Shown one piece after another: positions 33,134-41,253 of a stretch of DNA of 64,000 nucleotides; the stretch's first letter is position 1; each line of letters begins with the position of its first letter. Below the pieces are notes generated by a model, which saw nothing but the letters and a program-made list of their open reading frames with translations, was not told where the DNA came from and ran no database searches. The position numbers and the translations under genes are program-made. The stretch is from the NCBI RefSeq assembly GCF_022808175.1, contig NZ_JALGBX010000019.1, positions 62,001-126,000 on the forward strand, in the 5' to 3' direction. This DNA is from Streptomyces sp. AP-93. GTDB lineage: Bacteria > Actinomycetota > Actinomycetes > Streptomycetales > Streptomycetaceae.

Positions 33134-33276
33134 CCCCTCCGTTCGGGCTGCCCGTTCGGGCCGCCAGTTCGGGCCGCCCGTTCAGATCGCCCGTTCAGAT
33201 CGCCCGTGCACGTCGCCCGTGCCCCTCACGCGTGACCGTGCCCCTCACCCGTGCGCGTCACCCGTGCCCGTCACCC
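33134..33276. repeat. Degenerate 13-bp tandem repeat array
   Basis: Aligning every 13 bases from 33147 gives ten consecutive units (GCTGCCCGTTCGG, GCCGCCAGTTCGG, GCCGCCCGTTCAG, ATCGCCCGTTCAG, and so on to GTGCCCGTCACCC ending at 33276), with a partial unit before. Neighbouring units are the most alike, as expected from slippage. The array covers the gap between the convergent HATPase and ABC-F genes and includes the last codons and stop (33258-33260) of the ABC-F gene. Confidence 0.75.
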
Positions 33277-34910
33277 GTCCACAGCGACCGGTGGACCTCC
33301 TCGGCCGTCGTCGGTCGCAGCCCGTCGTCGAGCAGCAGCCACCGCGTGACGCCGATCGATTCCAGGAACGGCACGTCATGGCTCGCCACCACGAGCGCCC
33401 CTTCGTAGGAATCCAGGGCGTCGGTCAACTGCCGTACGCTTCCCAGGTCCAGGTTGTTCGTCGGCTCGTCCAGCATGAGCAGCTGCGGGGCCGGCTCCGC
33501 GAGCAGCAGCGCCGCCAGCGTCGCCCGGAACCGCTCGCCGCCCGACAGCGTGCCGGCGGGCCGGTCCGCCCGCGCACCCCGGAACAGGAAGTGCGCGAGC
33601 CGCGCCCGGATCAGGTTGTTCGTCGCGTGCGGGGCGAACCGCGCCACGTTCTCCACGACCGAGCGCTCGTCGTCCAGCACGTCGAGCCGCTGCGGCAGGA
33701 ACCGGGCCGGGACATGGGTCACCGACTCGCCCGACAGCGGGGCAAGTTCCCCCGCGATCGTGCGCAGCAGGGTGGTCTTGCCCGAGCCGTTGGCCCCCAC
33801 CAGCGCGATCCGCTCCGGACCGCGCAGCTCCCACTCGCCCGGGATCGCGCCGCCGTGGACCGGGTGCAACCCGCTCAGGGTGAACACGCGGCGGCCCGGC
33901 GGGACCTGGGTGGCGGGCAGCTTGATCCGGATCTCGGCGTCGTCGCGTACCGCCAGCTCCGCCTGGTCGAGGCGTTCCTCGGCCTCCGCCAGCTTCTCGG
34001 TGTGCATGATGCGGTGCTTGCCCGCCGACTCCTGCGCCGCACGCTTGCGGGCGCCCATGACGATCTTCGGCTCGCGCTTGCTGTCGAACATCTTCTGGCC
34101 GTACCGCTTGCGCCGGGCCAGTTTGGCGTGCGCCTGCGCCAGCTCGCGCTTCTGGCGCTGTACGTCGCCCTCCGCGACCCGGACCATCCGCTCGGCCGCC
34201 TCCTGCTCGGCCGCCAGCATCTCCTCGTAGTCCGTGAAGTTGCCGCCGTACCAGCGGATTTCGCCTTCGCGCAGGTCGGCGATCTGATCGACCCGGTCCA
34301 GCAGCTCCCGGTCGTGGCTGACCAGGAGCATCACCCCGGACCAGGATTCGACGGCCGCGTACAGCCGGCGCCGGGCCCGCAGGTCGAGGTTGTTGGTGGG
34401 CTCGTCAAGCAGCAGGACGTCCGGGCGGCTCAGCAGCAGAGCCGCCAGCCGGAGCAACACGCACTCCCCGCCCGACAGTTCGCCGGTGGTGCGGTCCAGG
34501 CCGATCCGGCCAAGCCCGAGCTGGTCGAGCGTGGTGAGGGCCCGCTCCTCCACGTCCCAGTCGTCGCCGACCGCCGCGAAGTTCGCCTCGGTCGCCTCGC
34601 CCGCCTCGATGGCCTGCAGGGCGGCCCGGGCGGTGTGGACGCCGAGCGCCTCGTCGACCCGTAGGGCGGTGTCGAAGGTGACGGTCTGCGGAAGCTGGCC
34701 GACGGTGCCGGACACGGCCAACTGGCCGCCGCTCGGGTTCAGTTCCCCTGAGATGAGCTTCAGCAGGGTGGACTTCCCGCAGCCGTTGCGCCCGATCAGG
34801 CCGGTACGCCCGGGGCCGACGGTCAACTGGAACCCCTCGAAGACGGGCGTTCCGTCGGGCCAGTCGAAGGACAGGTCGGAGCAGGTGATGAAGGTGGGAG
34901 CAGGACTCAT
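33258..34910 (-). CDS. ABC-F family ATPase (ribosome-associated)
   Basis: 550 residues from an ATG with GGAGG just upstream. It has two nucleotide-binding domains and no membrane segment. Domain 1 has GLIGRNGCGKST (Walker A, ~37-48), LSGGE and LLLDEPTNNLDL. A basic, helical linker (interdomain, ~225-310) contains RKRYGQKMFDSKREPKI. Domain 2 has LVGANGSGKTT, LSGGERFRATLAALLL and LMLDEPTNNLDL. ABC-F proteins act on the ribosome, as translation factors or antibiotic protectors. The linker would decide which; no antibiotic gene is adjacent. Its 3' end lies in a tandem repeat. Confidence 0.92.
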   Translation of the reverse strand: MSPAPTFITCSDLSFDWPDGTPVFEGFQLTVGPGRTGLIGRNGCGKSTLLKLISGELNPSGGQLAVSGTVGQLPQTVTFDTALRVDEALGVHTARAALQAIEAGEATEANFAAVGDDWDVEERALTTLDQLGLGRIGLDRTTGELSGGECVLLRLAALLLSRPDVLLLDEPTNNLDLRARRRLYAAVESWSGVMLLVSHDRELLDRVDQIADLREGEIRWYGGNFTDYEEMLAAEQEAAERMVRVAEGDVQRQKRELAQAHAKLARRKRYGQKMFDSKREPKIVMGARKRAAQESAGKHRIMHTEKLAEAEERLDQAELAVRDDAEIRIKLPATQVPPGRRVFTLSGLHPVHGGAIPGEWELRGPERIALVGANGSGKTTLLRTIAGELAPLSGESVTHVPARFLPQRLDVLDDERSVVENVARFAPHATNNLIRARLAHFLFRGARADRPAGTLSGGERFRATLAALLLAEPAPQLLMLDEPTNNLDLGSVRQLTDALDSYEGALVVASHDVPFLESIGVTRWLLLDDGLRPTTAEEVHRSLWTGDGHG

Positions 34911-35056
34911 GGAGGCCTCCAGGTTGCGTGAGTGGTGAGTGCAACGCGGGGGAGACACAGGGGACCGCGGGTGAGGGCGGTGGTCGGTGTCTCGGACCTC
35001 AGAGGAACAACGTCCTGCTCCGTTTCGACGGCGATGGGGCGTCTACGAAGCTACGG

Positions 35057-35072
35057 GGCGGCCTGAGCCGCC
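35057..35072 (-). terminator. Weak hairpin downstream of the SsgA-like gene
   Basis: GGCGGC, CTGA, GCCGCC: a 6-bp stem 20 bp past the stop at 35092. The stem is short, so this is a tentative call. Confidence 0.4.
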
Positions 35073-35091
35073 GGCAAACGAATTACGCGGG

Positions 35092-35508
35092 TCAGCAGGA
35101 GCCGCGCATCAGGTCGGCGAGGCTCTGGTCCATGTCGAGGTACAGGTGCTCCAGGCCGGGCGGCACGATCGTGGAGGCCCGCTCCAGGAAGCGGTGCAGC
35201 TCCGCCGTCACCATCAGCACGATCGCGACCCCCTCGGGGGCGTGGAACTCCACGGTGGTCCGGTCGGCGTCGTACGGGCGCACGCGCACGTCCCCGCAGC
35301 CGGAGGGGCGGCGCAGCCCGGACTCCAGCAGCTCGCGGGAGAAGGTCCACGAGACCTCGACGCCCTCCAGCGTCGCGGGAGCGGGGAAGGCCATCCGGAC
35401 GGCGAAGGGATCCGACCGGTCGTAGCAGAACGTGACCGGTACGGTGTCGACCTTCGGCGCGGTGGCGACCAGTCGGGCCTGCACGGCCTGCTCGATGACA
35501 GTGATCAA
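35092..35508 (-). CDS. SsgA-like sporulation/cell-division protein (SALP)
   Basis: 138 residues from a TTG with GGGAG upstream. It matches the SsgA/SsgB family: VPVTFCYDRSDPFAVRMAFP, GVEVSWTFSRELLESGL, GDVRVRPY, a conserved PEGVAIVLMV helix and FLERASTIVPPGLEH. SALPs exist only in morphologically complex actinomycetes and steer septum placement and peptidoglycan remodelling during sporulation (SsgB recruits FtsZ). Which paralogue this is cannot be told from the sequence alone. A CRP-like palindrome lies about 130 bp upstream (35639-35656). Confidence 0.9.
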   Translation of the reverse strand: MITVIEQAVQARLVATAPKVDTVPVTFCYDRSDPFAVRMAFPAPATLEGVEVSWTFSRELLESGLRRPSGCGDVRVRPYDADRTTVEFHAPEGVAIVLMVTAELHRFLERASTIVPPGLEHLYLDMDQSLADLMRGSC

Positions 35509-35638
35509 GGCTCGCTCCCTTGCGGCGGATCTCGTGCCGGACCGCGGGGTGGGGGCCCGGCAACGGGATAGACGCGCGATTCGGCGAATCCGTGCACGCG
35601 ACCTGGAGTGAGCTGTGTCACCGAATGGCCTGAACACG

Positions 35639-35656
35639 CCTGTGTGATCGCACAGG
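35639..35656. promoter_or_regulatory. CRP/FNR-like palindrome upstream of the SsgA-like gene
   Basis: CCTGTGTGATCGCACAGG is an 18-bp near-perfect dyad (arms CCTGTG and CACAGG around TGATCG), similar to TGTGA-N6-TCACA sites. The 278-bp gap 35509-35786 otherwise holds no gene. Confidence 0.4.
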
Positions 35657-35786
35657 GTGACGGGTGGCGCGGGCATCCGGGACCCGTCCGCAGGCCCCGG
35701 AGCGCTCGCAGTACGGCCGGTTCCCGCTCACTCCACAGGCCCAAAGCGCGCTGCAGACCACCCGCCGGCGACCCGTCCGCACCCCG

Positions 35787-36086
35787 CTACACCGCCGGGT
35801 TCTCCCGTACCGTCGCCAGGTCCGCGGACGTCTTCGTCGCGATGAACTCGGTGATCCGGTAGGCGCAGACGCCCGCCATCGTGAAGGGGTCCTCGGCCGC
35901 GATCTTCTCGATCTCCGCGCGGGAGATCCCGCCGGCCAGGATCACGCCCCCGTCGCGCGGGACCTTGCGGCCCGAGGCGAGGAAGATGCCGGCGGCGTAG
36001 TAGCCGTCCAGCCAGGCGATGTGCGCGTCCATCTCCTCTTCGACGGCTTCGACGGGCGCGGTGTAGGTGAGCTCCATGACGAACAT
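35787..36086 (-). CDS. YciI-family protein
   Basis: 99 residues. It has the ferredoxin-like YciI fold pattern: MFVMELTYTAP, then MDAHIAWLDGYYAAGIFLASG with the conserved His and Asp (R/H-x3-H-like acid-base pair), GGVILAGGISRAEIEKIAAEDPF and a C-terminal strand YRITEFI. YciI proteins are small, probable hydrolases or dechlorinase-like enzymes of unknown substrate. Divergent from endonuclease V with a 26-bp gap. Confidence 0.87.
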   Translation of the reverse strand: MFVMELTYTAPVEAVEEEMDAHIAWLDGYYAAGIFLASGRKVPRDGGVILAGGISRAEIEKIAAEDPFTMAGVCAYRITEFIATKTSADLATVRENPAV

Positions 36087-36112
36087 GATCGCCAGGCTAC
36101 TCTCGCACCACG

Positions 36113-36793
36113 ATGACGAGTGCGAAGAGCCCCGCCGACGAGGCCGAGGCCAAGGCGATACAGGACGAACTGCGCGACCGGGTCGTCCTGGCCGAAACCG
36201 GACCCCCGCCCGGCGAAGGGCTGATCGCAGGTGTGGACGTGGCCTACGACGACGAGCGCGACCTCGTGGCCGCCGCGGCCGTCGTGCTCGACGCCGCCAC
36301 CCTGAAGGTCGTCGAGGAGGCCACCTCCGTCGGCCGCGTCAGCTTCCCCTACGTACCCGGCCTGCTCGCCTTCCGTGAACTGCCGACCGTGCTCGCCGCG
36401 CTGGAGTCACTGACGGTCACGCCCGCTCTGGTCGTCTGCGACGGCTACGGGCTGGCCCACCCGCGCCGCTTCGGGCTCGCCTGCCACCTCGGGGTGGTCA
36501 CCGGGCTGCCCGCCATCGGGGTCGCGAAGAACCCCTTCACCTTCACCTACGAGGAACCGGGCGCCCGGCGCGGGGACCTCTCCCCGCTCCGCGCACCCGA
36601 CGGCGAGGTCGTCGGCCGGGCGCTGCGCACGCAGGACGGGATCAAGCCCGTGTACGTATCGGTGGGCCACCGGGTCTCCCTGGACAACGCCTGCGCGCAC
36701 GCCCTGGCGTTGAGCCCCCGCTTCCGGATCCCGGAGACCACCCGGCACGCCGACTCCCTGTGCCGGCGGGCCCTGCGCGAAGCCACCGCGTAG
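36113..36793 (+). CDS. nfi: Endonuclease V (deoxyinosine 3' endonuclease)
   Basis: 226 residues. It repairs deaminated adenine by nicking one base 3' to deoxyinosine. The RNase H-like active site is recognisable: the first Asp in IAGVDVAYDDE (about 41), Glu in PYVPGLLAFRELP, Asp in VVCDGYGLAHPRRFGLACHLGV (about 106) and a Lys in GVAKNPF. The length is normal. Nothing nearby suggests an operon. Confidence 0.94.
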   Translation: MTSAKSPADEAEAKAIQDELRDRVVLAETGPPPGEGLIAGVDVAYDDERDLVAAAAVVLDAATLKVVEEATSVGRVSFPYVPGLLAFRELPTVLAALESLTVTPALVVCDGYGLAHPRRFGLACHLGVVTGLPAIGVAKNPFTFTYEEPGARRGDLSPLRAPDGEVVGRALRTQDGIKPVYVSVGHRVSLDNACAHALALSPRFRIPETTRHADSLCRRALREATA

Positions 36794-36815
36794 GGCCGCC
36801 CCGGGCCGTCCGTGC

Positions 36816-36875
36816 GACGCCTCAGGCGCAGGCGGCCACCCGGGAGACGCCTCAGTCGGAGGCCGCCACCCGGAA
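36816..36875. repeat. 30-bp direct duplication at the 3' end of the reductase gene
   Basis: 36816-36845 and 36846-36875 match at 26 of 30 positions (both start GACGCCTCAG). The second copy contains the last codons and stop (36852-36854) of the leftward gene; the first lies just beyond it. Confidence 0.65.
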
Positions 36876-38057
36876 GCGGATGCCCGCCTTCCGGAGCCGG
36901 TCCAGCAGGGCGTCGCCCATCGCCACGGCGGTGGTCAGCTGGCCGGAGAGCTCGGGCAGGGCGTCGTAGGCGAGGCAGAGCGCGGACTCCGCGAACATCT
37001 TCGCGGTCTCCCCGTACCCCGGGTCGCCGCCCGAGACCTCGGTGAAGACCCGGCGGCCGCCGCCCTCGCCCACGAACCGCACGCTGAACCAGCTGCGCGC
37101 CCGCCGCTCCGCGTCCGGGCCCCGGCCCGGCTCCCAGCGGTCCGCGAGCCACTGGCGCACCGGCGGGATCTGCGCGAGGGCGGCCACCCCGCCGACCGCC
37201 GCCGTACCGCCCACCGCGACGGGCAGGTGCCGTACGGAGGCGTAGTGGCGGTAGCGGAAGTCCGGGCCGTACCGCTCCAGCGCCGCCGCCGAACGGGCCA
37301 CGACCTGGACGTCCAGGACGGGCAGCGGCAGGGCCCAGGTGCCGGTCTCCCGGCTGAAGCGCGGTGCGCCCACGGGGACCCGTACCCGCCGGCCCAGCAG
37401 CCGGGGCTCGTGCATCCGGCGCGCGCGGGCGGCGGCCAGGTTCTGCGGTCCGCGGCCCAGTGCGGTGAGCACCGTGGTGAAGGTGCCTCCCGAGAACAGG
37501 GCGTTGGAGCGCAGGAACGCGTCCACGGTCAGCGGGACCCCGGCCGGCAGCTGCTGGACCGTGAAGTACGCCCCGAGGTCGGCCGGGATGGAGTCGAAGC
37601 CGCAGGCGTGCACGATCCGGGCGCCGCTCTCGCGGGCCCGCGCGTCGTGCTCGACGTACATCCGGTCCACGAACTCCGGCTCGCCGGTCAGGTCCAGGTA
37701 GTCGGTGCCCGCCGCGGCGCAGGCCGCCACCAGCGGGGCCCCGTACCAGACGTACGGCCCCACGGTGGTGGCCAGCACCCGGGTGGAGGCGGCCAGTTCG
37801 CGCGTCGCCGCGGCGTCCTGGGCGTCCGCTTGCAGCAGCGGCAGGTCCGCGCAGCGCGGGTCGAGGGCGGTCAGCCGTTCGCGCAGCCGCTCCAGCTTCG
37901 CGAGGTCGCGTCCGGCCAGGGCCCAGCGGCAGTCCGCGGGGGCGTGCGCCGCGAGGTACTCGGCGGTCAGCGCCCCCACGAACCCGGTCGCGCCGAAGAG
38001 CACGAGGTCGTACTCCCGTTCCGCGGTGCGCGGTTCGTGCCGGACAGCTGCGTTCAT
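36852..38057 (-). CDS. Saccharopine dehydrogenase-like / trans-acting enoyl reductase-family protein
   Basis: 401 residues. An N-terminal NAD(P)-binding Rossmann segment, YDLVLFGATGFVGALTAEYLA (residues 16-36), is followed by RWALAGRD, TVGPYVWYGAPLVAACAAAGTDYLDLTGE and VHACGFDSIPADLGA. This pattern is shared with mycobacterial trans-acting enoyl reductases and lysine-ketoglutarate reductase-like oxidoreductases. The C-terminal half is substrate binding (MFAESALCLAYD). Its substrate here is unknown; a lipid or polyketide-like enoyl group is possible. Single gene, ending in a 30-bp duplication. Confidence 0.85.
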   Translation of the reverse strand: MNAAVRHEPRTAEREYDLVLFGATGFVGALTAEYLAAHAPADCRWALAGRDLAKLERLRERLTALDPRCADLPLLQADAQDAAATRELAASTRVLATTVGPYVWYGAPLVAACAAAGTDYLDLTGEPEFVDRMYVEHDARARESGARIVHACGFDSIPADLGAYFTVQQLPAGVPLTVDAFLRSNALFSGGTFTTVLTALGRGPQNLAAARARRMHEPRLLGRRVRVPVGAPRFSRETGTWALPLPVLDVQVVARSAAALERYGPDFRYRHYASVRHLPVAVGGTAAVGGVAALAQIPPVRQWLADRWEPGRGPDAERRARSWFSVRFVGEGGGRRVFTEVSGGDPGYGETAKMFAESALCLAYDALPELSGQLTTAVAMGDALLDRLRKAGIRFRVAASD

Positions 38058-38260
38058 CGGGAGCCTCCCAGACGGTGTCGGTGGTGGCTGAGGCTAGCGG
38101 GTGTCATCCCTTCGGCGAACGGCACCCCGGTCCCGGCCCTCCCCCCGGCACTCCCCCCGGCCCGCCACCGGCGCGGGCCGGGCGGGATCCGCAGGGGACG
38201 GCCTAGCGTGGGGAGGGACGGTCCGCGCGCGGGTGCGGCCCGCGACGAGTGGAGGTTCGC

Positions 38261-38653
38261 GTGAAGGCTGGGGTGCGCACGTGGGAGGCGGTCCGGGAGT
38301 TCGCCCTGGGGCTGCCGCAGGCGCGGGAGGAGTTTCCCTGGGGTCCTGAGGACTGTGTCGTGAAGGTCAACAAGAAGATCTTCGTCTTCCTCGGGAACAC
38401 CGACGGCCCGTCGCCCGGGATCTCCGTGAAGCTCAAGGACGAGGCGCTGCACGGTCACGCCATGACCGCGCCCGGTGCGGAGCCGACCGGATACGGGCTG
38501 GGGAAGGCCGGCTGGGTCTCCGTGCCGCTGGGGGAGAAGGGGGCGCCCTCCGCCGAGGTGCTGTGCGAATGGGTGGAGGAGAGCTACCGGACCGTGGCGC
38601 TGAAGCGGGACCTCAAGGAGCTCGACGCACGGGGAAACGGGCCAACCGGCTAA
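38261..38653 (+). CDS. MmcQ/YjbR-family protein
   Basis: 130 residues from a GTG with GGAGG five bases upstream. Landmarks are FALGLPQAREEFPWG, CVVKVNKKIFVFLG, ISVKLKDE, GYGLGKAGWVSVPL and VEESYRTVALKRDLKEL. YjbR proteins have a CyaY-like fold and probably bind DNA or a nucleotide; role unsettled. It precedes the acyl-CoA block by about 100 bp. Confidence 0.88.
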   Translation: MKAGVRTWEAVREFALGLPQAREEFPWGPEDCVVKVNKKIFVFLGNTDGPSPGISVKLKDEALHGHAMTAPGAEPTGYGLGKAGWVSVPLGEKGAPSAEVLCEWVEESYRTVALKRDLKELDARGNGPTG

Positions 38654-38710
38654 GCGCTTGCTCTTGTGCTGAGTGGAACAGGTTCCTAGCATCACTGGTG
38701 TTACATCAGT

Positions 38711-38721
38711 TGTGTCACACA
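38711..38721. promoter_or_regulatory. Small palindrome in the promoter of the racemase-fad cluster
   Basis: TGTGTCACACA is a perfect odd palindrome, 37 bp before the ATG at 38758. The neighbouring GTGTTACATC may be a second half site. Confidence 0.3.
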
Positions 38722-38757
38722 GTGGCGGCAGTGGTGCCACCGGATGCTGGGGGCTCG

Positions 38758-39924
38758 ATGGCAGTGACAGGGAACGTGACGGGGAGCGTGCCCGGGAGGC
38801 GCGGGGGCCCGCTCGCGGGCGTGCGCGTCGTCGAGCTGGCGGGCATCGGGCCGGGCCCGTTCGCCGCCATGCTCCTCGCCGACCTGGGGGCCGACGTGGT
38901 GCGGGTGGACCGGCCCGGCGGCGGCGGGCTGGCCGTGAACCCGGCCTTCGACATCACCAACCGGAACAAGCGCTCCGTCCTCGTCGACCTGAAGTCCGCC
39001 GACGGCCCGGCCCGCGTGCTGGACCTGGTCGAGCGGGCCGACGTGCTCATCGAGGGCCTCCGTCCCGGGGTCGCCGAACGGCTCGGCGTGGGCCCCGCCG
39101 ACTGCCACGCCCGCAATCCCCGGCTCGTCTACGGCCGGATGACCGGCTGGGGCCAGGACGGCCCGCTCGCCCACACCGCCGGGCACGACATCGCGTACAT
39201 CGCCGTCACCGGCGCCCTCGGCATGATCGGCAACCCGGGCGAACCCCCGGCCGTCCCCGCCAACCTGGTCGGTGACTACGCGGGCGGCTCGCTCTACCTC
39301 GTCATCGGCGTGCTCGCCGCCCTCCAGCACGCCCGCACCCCCGGCGGCAGCGGCCAGGTCGTCGACGCGGCCATCGTCGACGGCACCGCCCACCTCACCG
39401 CCATGATCCACGGGATGATGGCGGCCGGCGGCTGGCAGGACCGGCGCGGGGCCAACCTGCTCGACGGCGGCTGCCCCTTCTACGGCAGCTACGAGACCTC
39501 CGACGGCGGGTACATGGCGGTCGGCGCGCTGGAGCAGCAGTTCTACGACACCTTCGTGGAGCTCCTCGGCATCAAGGACCAGGCCCCCGCCCGCAAGGAC
39601 CTGGCCCGCTGGGGCGAGCTCCGCGAGGCCGTCGCCGCGCGCTTCAAGACCCGTACCCGCGAGGAGTGGACGGCCGTCTTCGAGGGGACCGACGCCTGCG
39701 TGGCGCCCGTGCTCTCGCTGCGCGAGGCCCCGCACCACCCGCACCTGGCCGCCCGCGGCACCTTCGTCGAGGCCGCCGGGATCACCCAGCCGGCCCCCGC
39801 GCCCCGCTTCTCCGCGACCCCGGCCACCGCCGTGAGCGGGCCCGCGCTGCCGGGCGCGCACACGGAGTCGGTGGCGGCGGACTGGGGCGTACCGGCGCTG
39901 CTCGGCAAGGAGTCCGACGCCTGA
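38758..39924 (+). CDS. CaiB/BaiF-family CoA transferase, AMACR (alpha-methylacyl-CoA racemase) type
   Basis: 388 residues. It carries the class III CoA-transferase fold (VVELAGIGPGPFAAMLLADLGADVVRVDRP, NRNKRSVLVDLK). It also has the AMACR catalytic pair: His in AGHDIAYIAVTG (about residue 142) and Asp in NLVGDYAGGS (about 171). Such racemases interconvert 2R- and 2S-methylacyl-CoA esters so that branched chains can enter beta-oxidation. The acyl-CoA dehydrogenase, thiolase and FadB genes that follow on the same strand support this role. The stop overlaps the start of an LLM remnant. Confidence 0.9.
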   Translation: MAVTGNVTGSVPGRRGGPLAGVRVVELAGIGPGPFAAMLLADLGADVVRVDRPGGGGLAVNPAFDITNRNKRSVLVDLKSADGPARVLDLVERADVLIEGLRPGVAERLGVGPADCHARNPRLVYGRMTGWGQDGPLAHTAGHDIAYIAVTGALGMIGNPGEPPAVPANLVGDYAGGSLYLVIGVLAALQHARTPGGSGQVVDAAIVDGTAHLTAMIHGMMAAGGWQDRRGANLLDGGCPFYGSYETSDGGYMAVGALEQQFYDTFVELLGIKDQAPARKDLARWGELREAVAARFKTRTREEWTAVFEGTDACVAPVLSLREAPHHPHLAARGTFVEAAGITQPAPAPRFSATPATAVSGPALPGAHTESVAADWGVPALLGKESDA

Positions 39925-40067
39925 TGGAACTCTCGATGATGCTCGACCACTCCGCGGCCCCGCGCCGCGCCGCCGACGCGGCGGCGGAGCTGGAGGCGGC
40001 CGGGCCGAGCCGCAGACCCGGCTCGTCGAAACCGTCAAGAACCGGCTCTAGGGGGCCCTTGAAATGA
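39924..40067 (+). pseudogene. Remnant of an LLM (F420-dependent luciferase-like) oxidoreductase gene
   Basis: Starting at the ATG overlapping the racemase stop, MELSMMLDHSAAPRRAADAA and AELEAAG match the N-terminus of LLM-class F420-dependent oxidoreductases. After about 27 residues the pattern stops. In the next frame AEPQTRLVETVKNRL ends with a TAG at 40049-40051 and may be the original C-terminus of this or another gene. A large internal deletion is inferred. The remnant ORF still overlaps the dehydrogenase start by 4 bp. Confidence 0.6.
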
Positions 40068-41206
40068 AACGCCAGCTCTTCGACGCCGACCACGAGGCAT
40101 TCCGCGAGACCGTCCGCACCTTCCTCGCCAAGGAGGTGCTGCCGCACTACGAGCAGTGGGAGAAGGACGGGATCGTCAGCCGCGAGGCCTGGCGGGCCGC
40201 CGGCCGGCAGGGGCTGCTGGGCCTGGCCGTCCCGGAGGAGTACGGGGGCGGCGGCAACACCGACTTCCGCTACGCGGCCGTGATCGCCGAGGAGTTCACC
40301 CGGGCGGGCGCCGCCGGGCTCGCGATCGGCCTGCACAACGACATCATCGGGCCCTACCTGACCTCCCTGGCCACCGAGGAGCAGAAGCGCCGCTGGCTGC
40401 CCGGCTTCTGCTCCGGCGAGATCATCACCGCCATCGCGATGACCGAGCCGGGCGCGGGTTCCGACCTCCAGGGCATCCGGACCACCGCCGAGGACGCGGG
40501 CGACCACTGGGTGCTCAACGGCTCCAAGACCTTCATCTCCAACGGCATCCTCGCCGACCTGGTGATCGTGGTCGCCAAGACCACCCCCGAGGGCGGGGCG
40601 CACGGGATGTCGCTGCTGGTCGTGGAGCGCGGCACCGAGGGCTTCGAGCGCGGCCGCAACCTCGACAAGATCGGCCAGAAGGCGCAGGACACGGCCGAGC
40701 TCTTCTTCAACGACGTGCGCGTCCCCAAGGAGAACCTGCTCGGCGAGCTGAACGGCGCCTTCGTCCATCTGATGACCAATCTCGCGCAGGAGCGGATGGG
40801 CATCGCGATGGCCGGCATCGCCGCTGCCGAGTACCTGCTGGAGATCACCACGCAGTACGTGAAGGAGCGCGAGGCCTTCGGGCGGCCGCTCTCCAAGCTC
40901 CAGCACATCCGCTTCGAGATCGCGGAGATGGCCACCGAGTGCGCGGTCACCCGTACCTTCCTCGACCGCTGCATCACCGACCACTCCAACGGGGAACTGG
41001 ACCACGTCCACGCCTCGATGGCGAAGTGGTGGGCCACCGAACTCCAGAAGCGGGTTGCCGACCGCTGCCTGCAACTGCACGGCGGATACGGATACATGAC
41101 CGAGTACCGGGTCGCGCGGGCCTTCACCGACGGCCGCATCCAGACCATCTACGGCGGAACGACCGAGATCATGAAGGAGATCATCGGTCGTTCCCTGCTG
41201 GGCTGA
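40064..41206 (+). CDS. Acyl-CoA dehydrogenase
   Basis: 380 residues. It oxidises acyl-CoA to trans-2-enoyl-CoA with FAD. Family signatures are AIAMTEPGAGSDLQGIRTTA (FAD/substrate), WVLNGSKTFISNG, KIGQKAQDTAELFF and QLHGGYGYMTEY near the end. The catalytic base is Glu368 in the YGGTTEIMKEII segment, the position used by medium/short-chain enzymes. It is part of a colinear cluster with the racemase, thiolase and FadB and starts 4 bp inside the LLM remnant. Confidence 0.95.
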   Translation: MKRQLFDADHEAFRETVRTFLAKEVLPHYEQWEKDGIVSREAWRAAGRQGLLGLAVPEEYGGGGNTDFRYAAVIAEEFTRAGAAGLAIGLHNDIIGPYLTSLATEEQKRRWLPGFCSGEIITAIAMTEPGAGSDLQGIRTTAEDAGDHWVLNGSKTFISNGILADLVIVVAKTTPEGGAHGMSLLVVERGTEGFERGRNLDKIGQKAQDTAELFFNDVRVPKENLLGELNGAFVHLMTNLAQERMGIAMAGIAAAEYLLEITTQYVKEREAFGRPLSKLQHIRFEIAEMATECAVTRTFLDRCITDHSNGELDHVHASMAKWWATELQKRVADRCLQLHGGYGYMTEYRVARAFTDGRIQTIYGGTTEIMKEIIGRSLLG

Positions 41207-41253
41207 CCCCCGCAGACTTCCCCCTGCCTCCGCACCCCCGAAAGGCTTGACCA

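Noticed and set aside
33134..33276. CRISPR-like array
   Set aside because: Units are 13 bp, contiguous and gradually diverging, with no spacers; no cas genes in the window.
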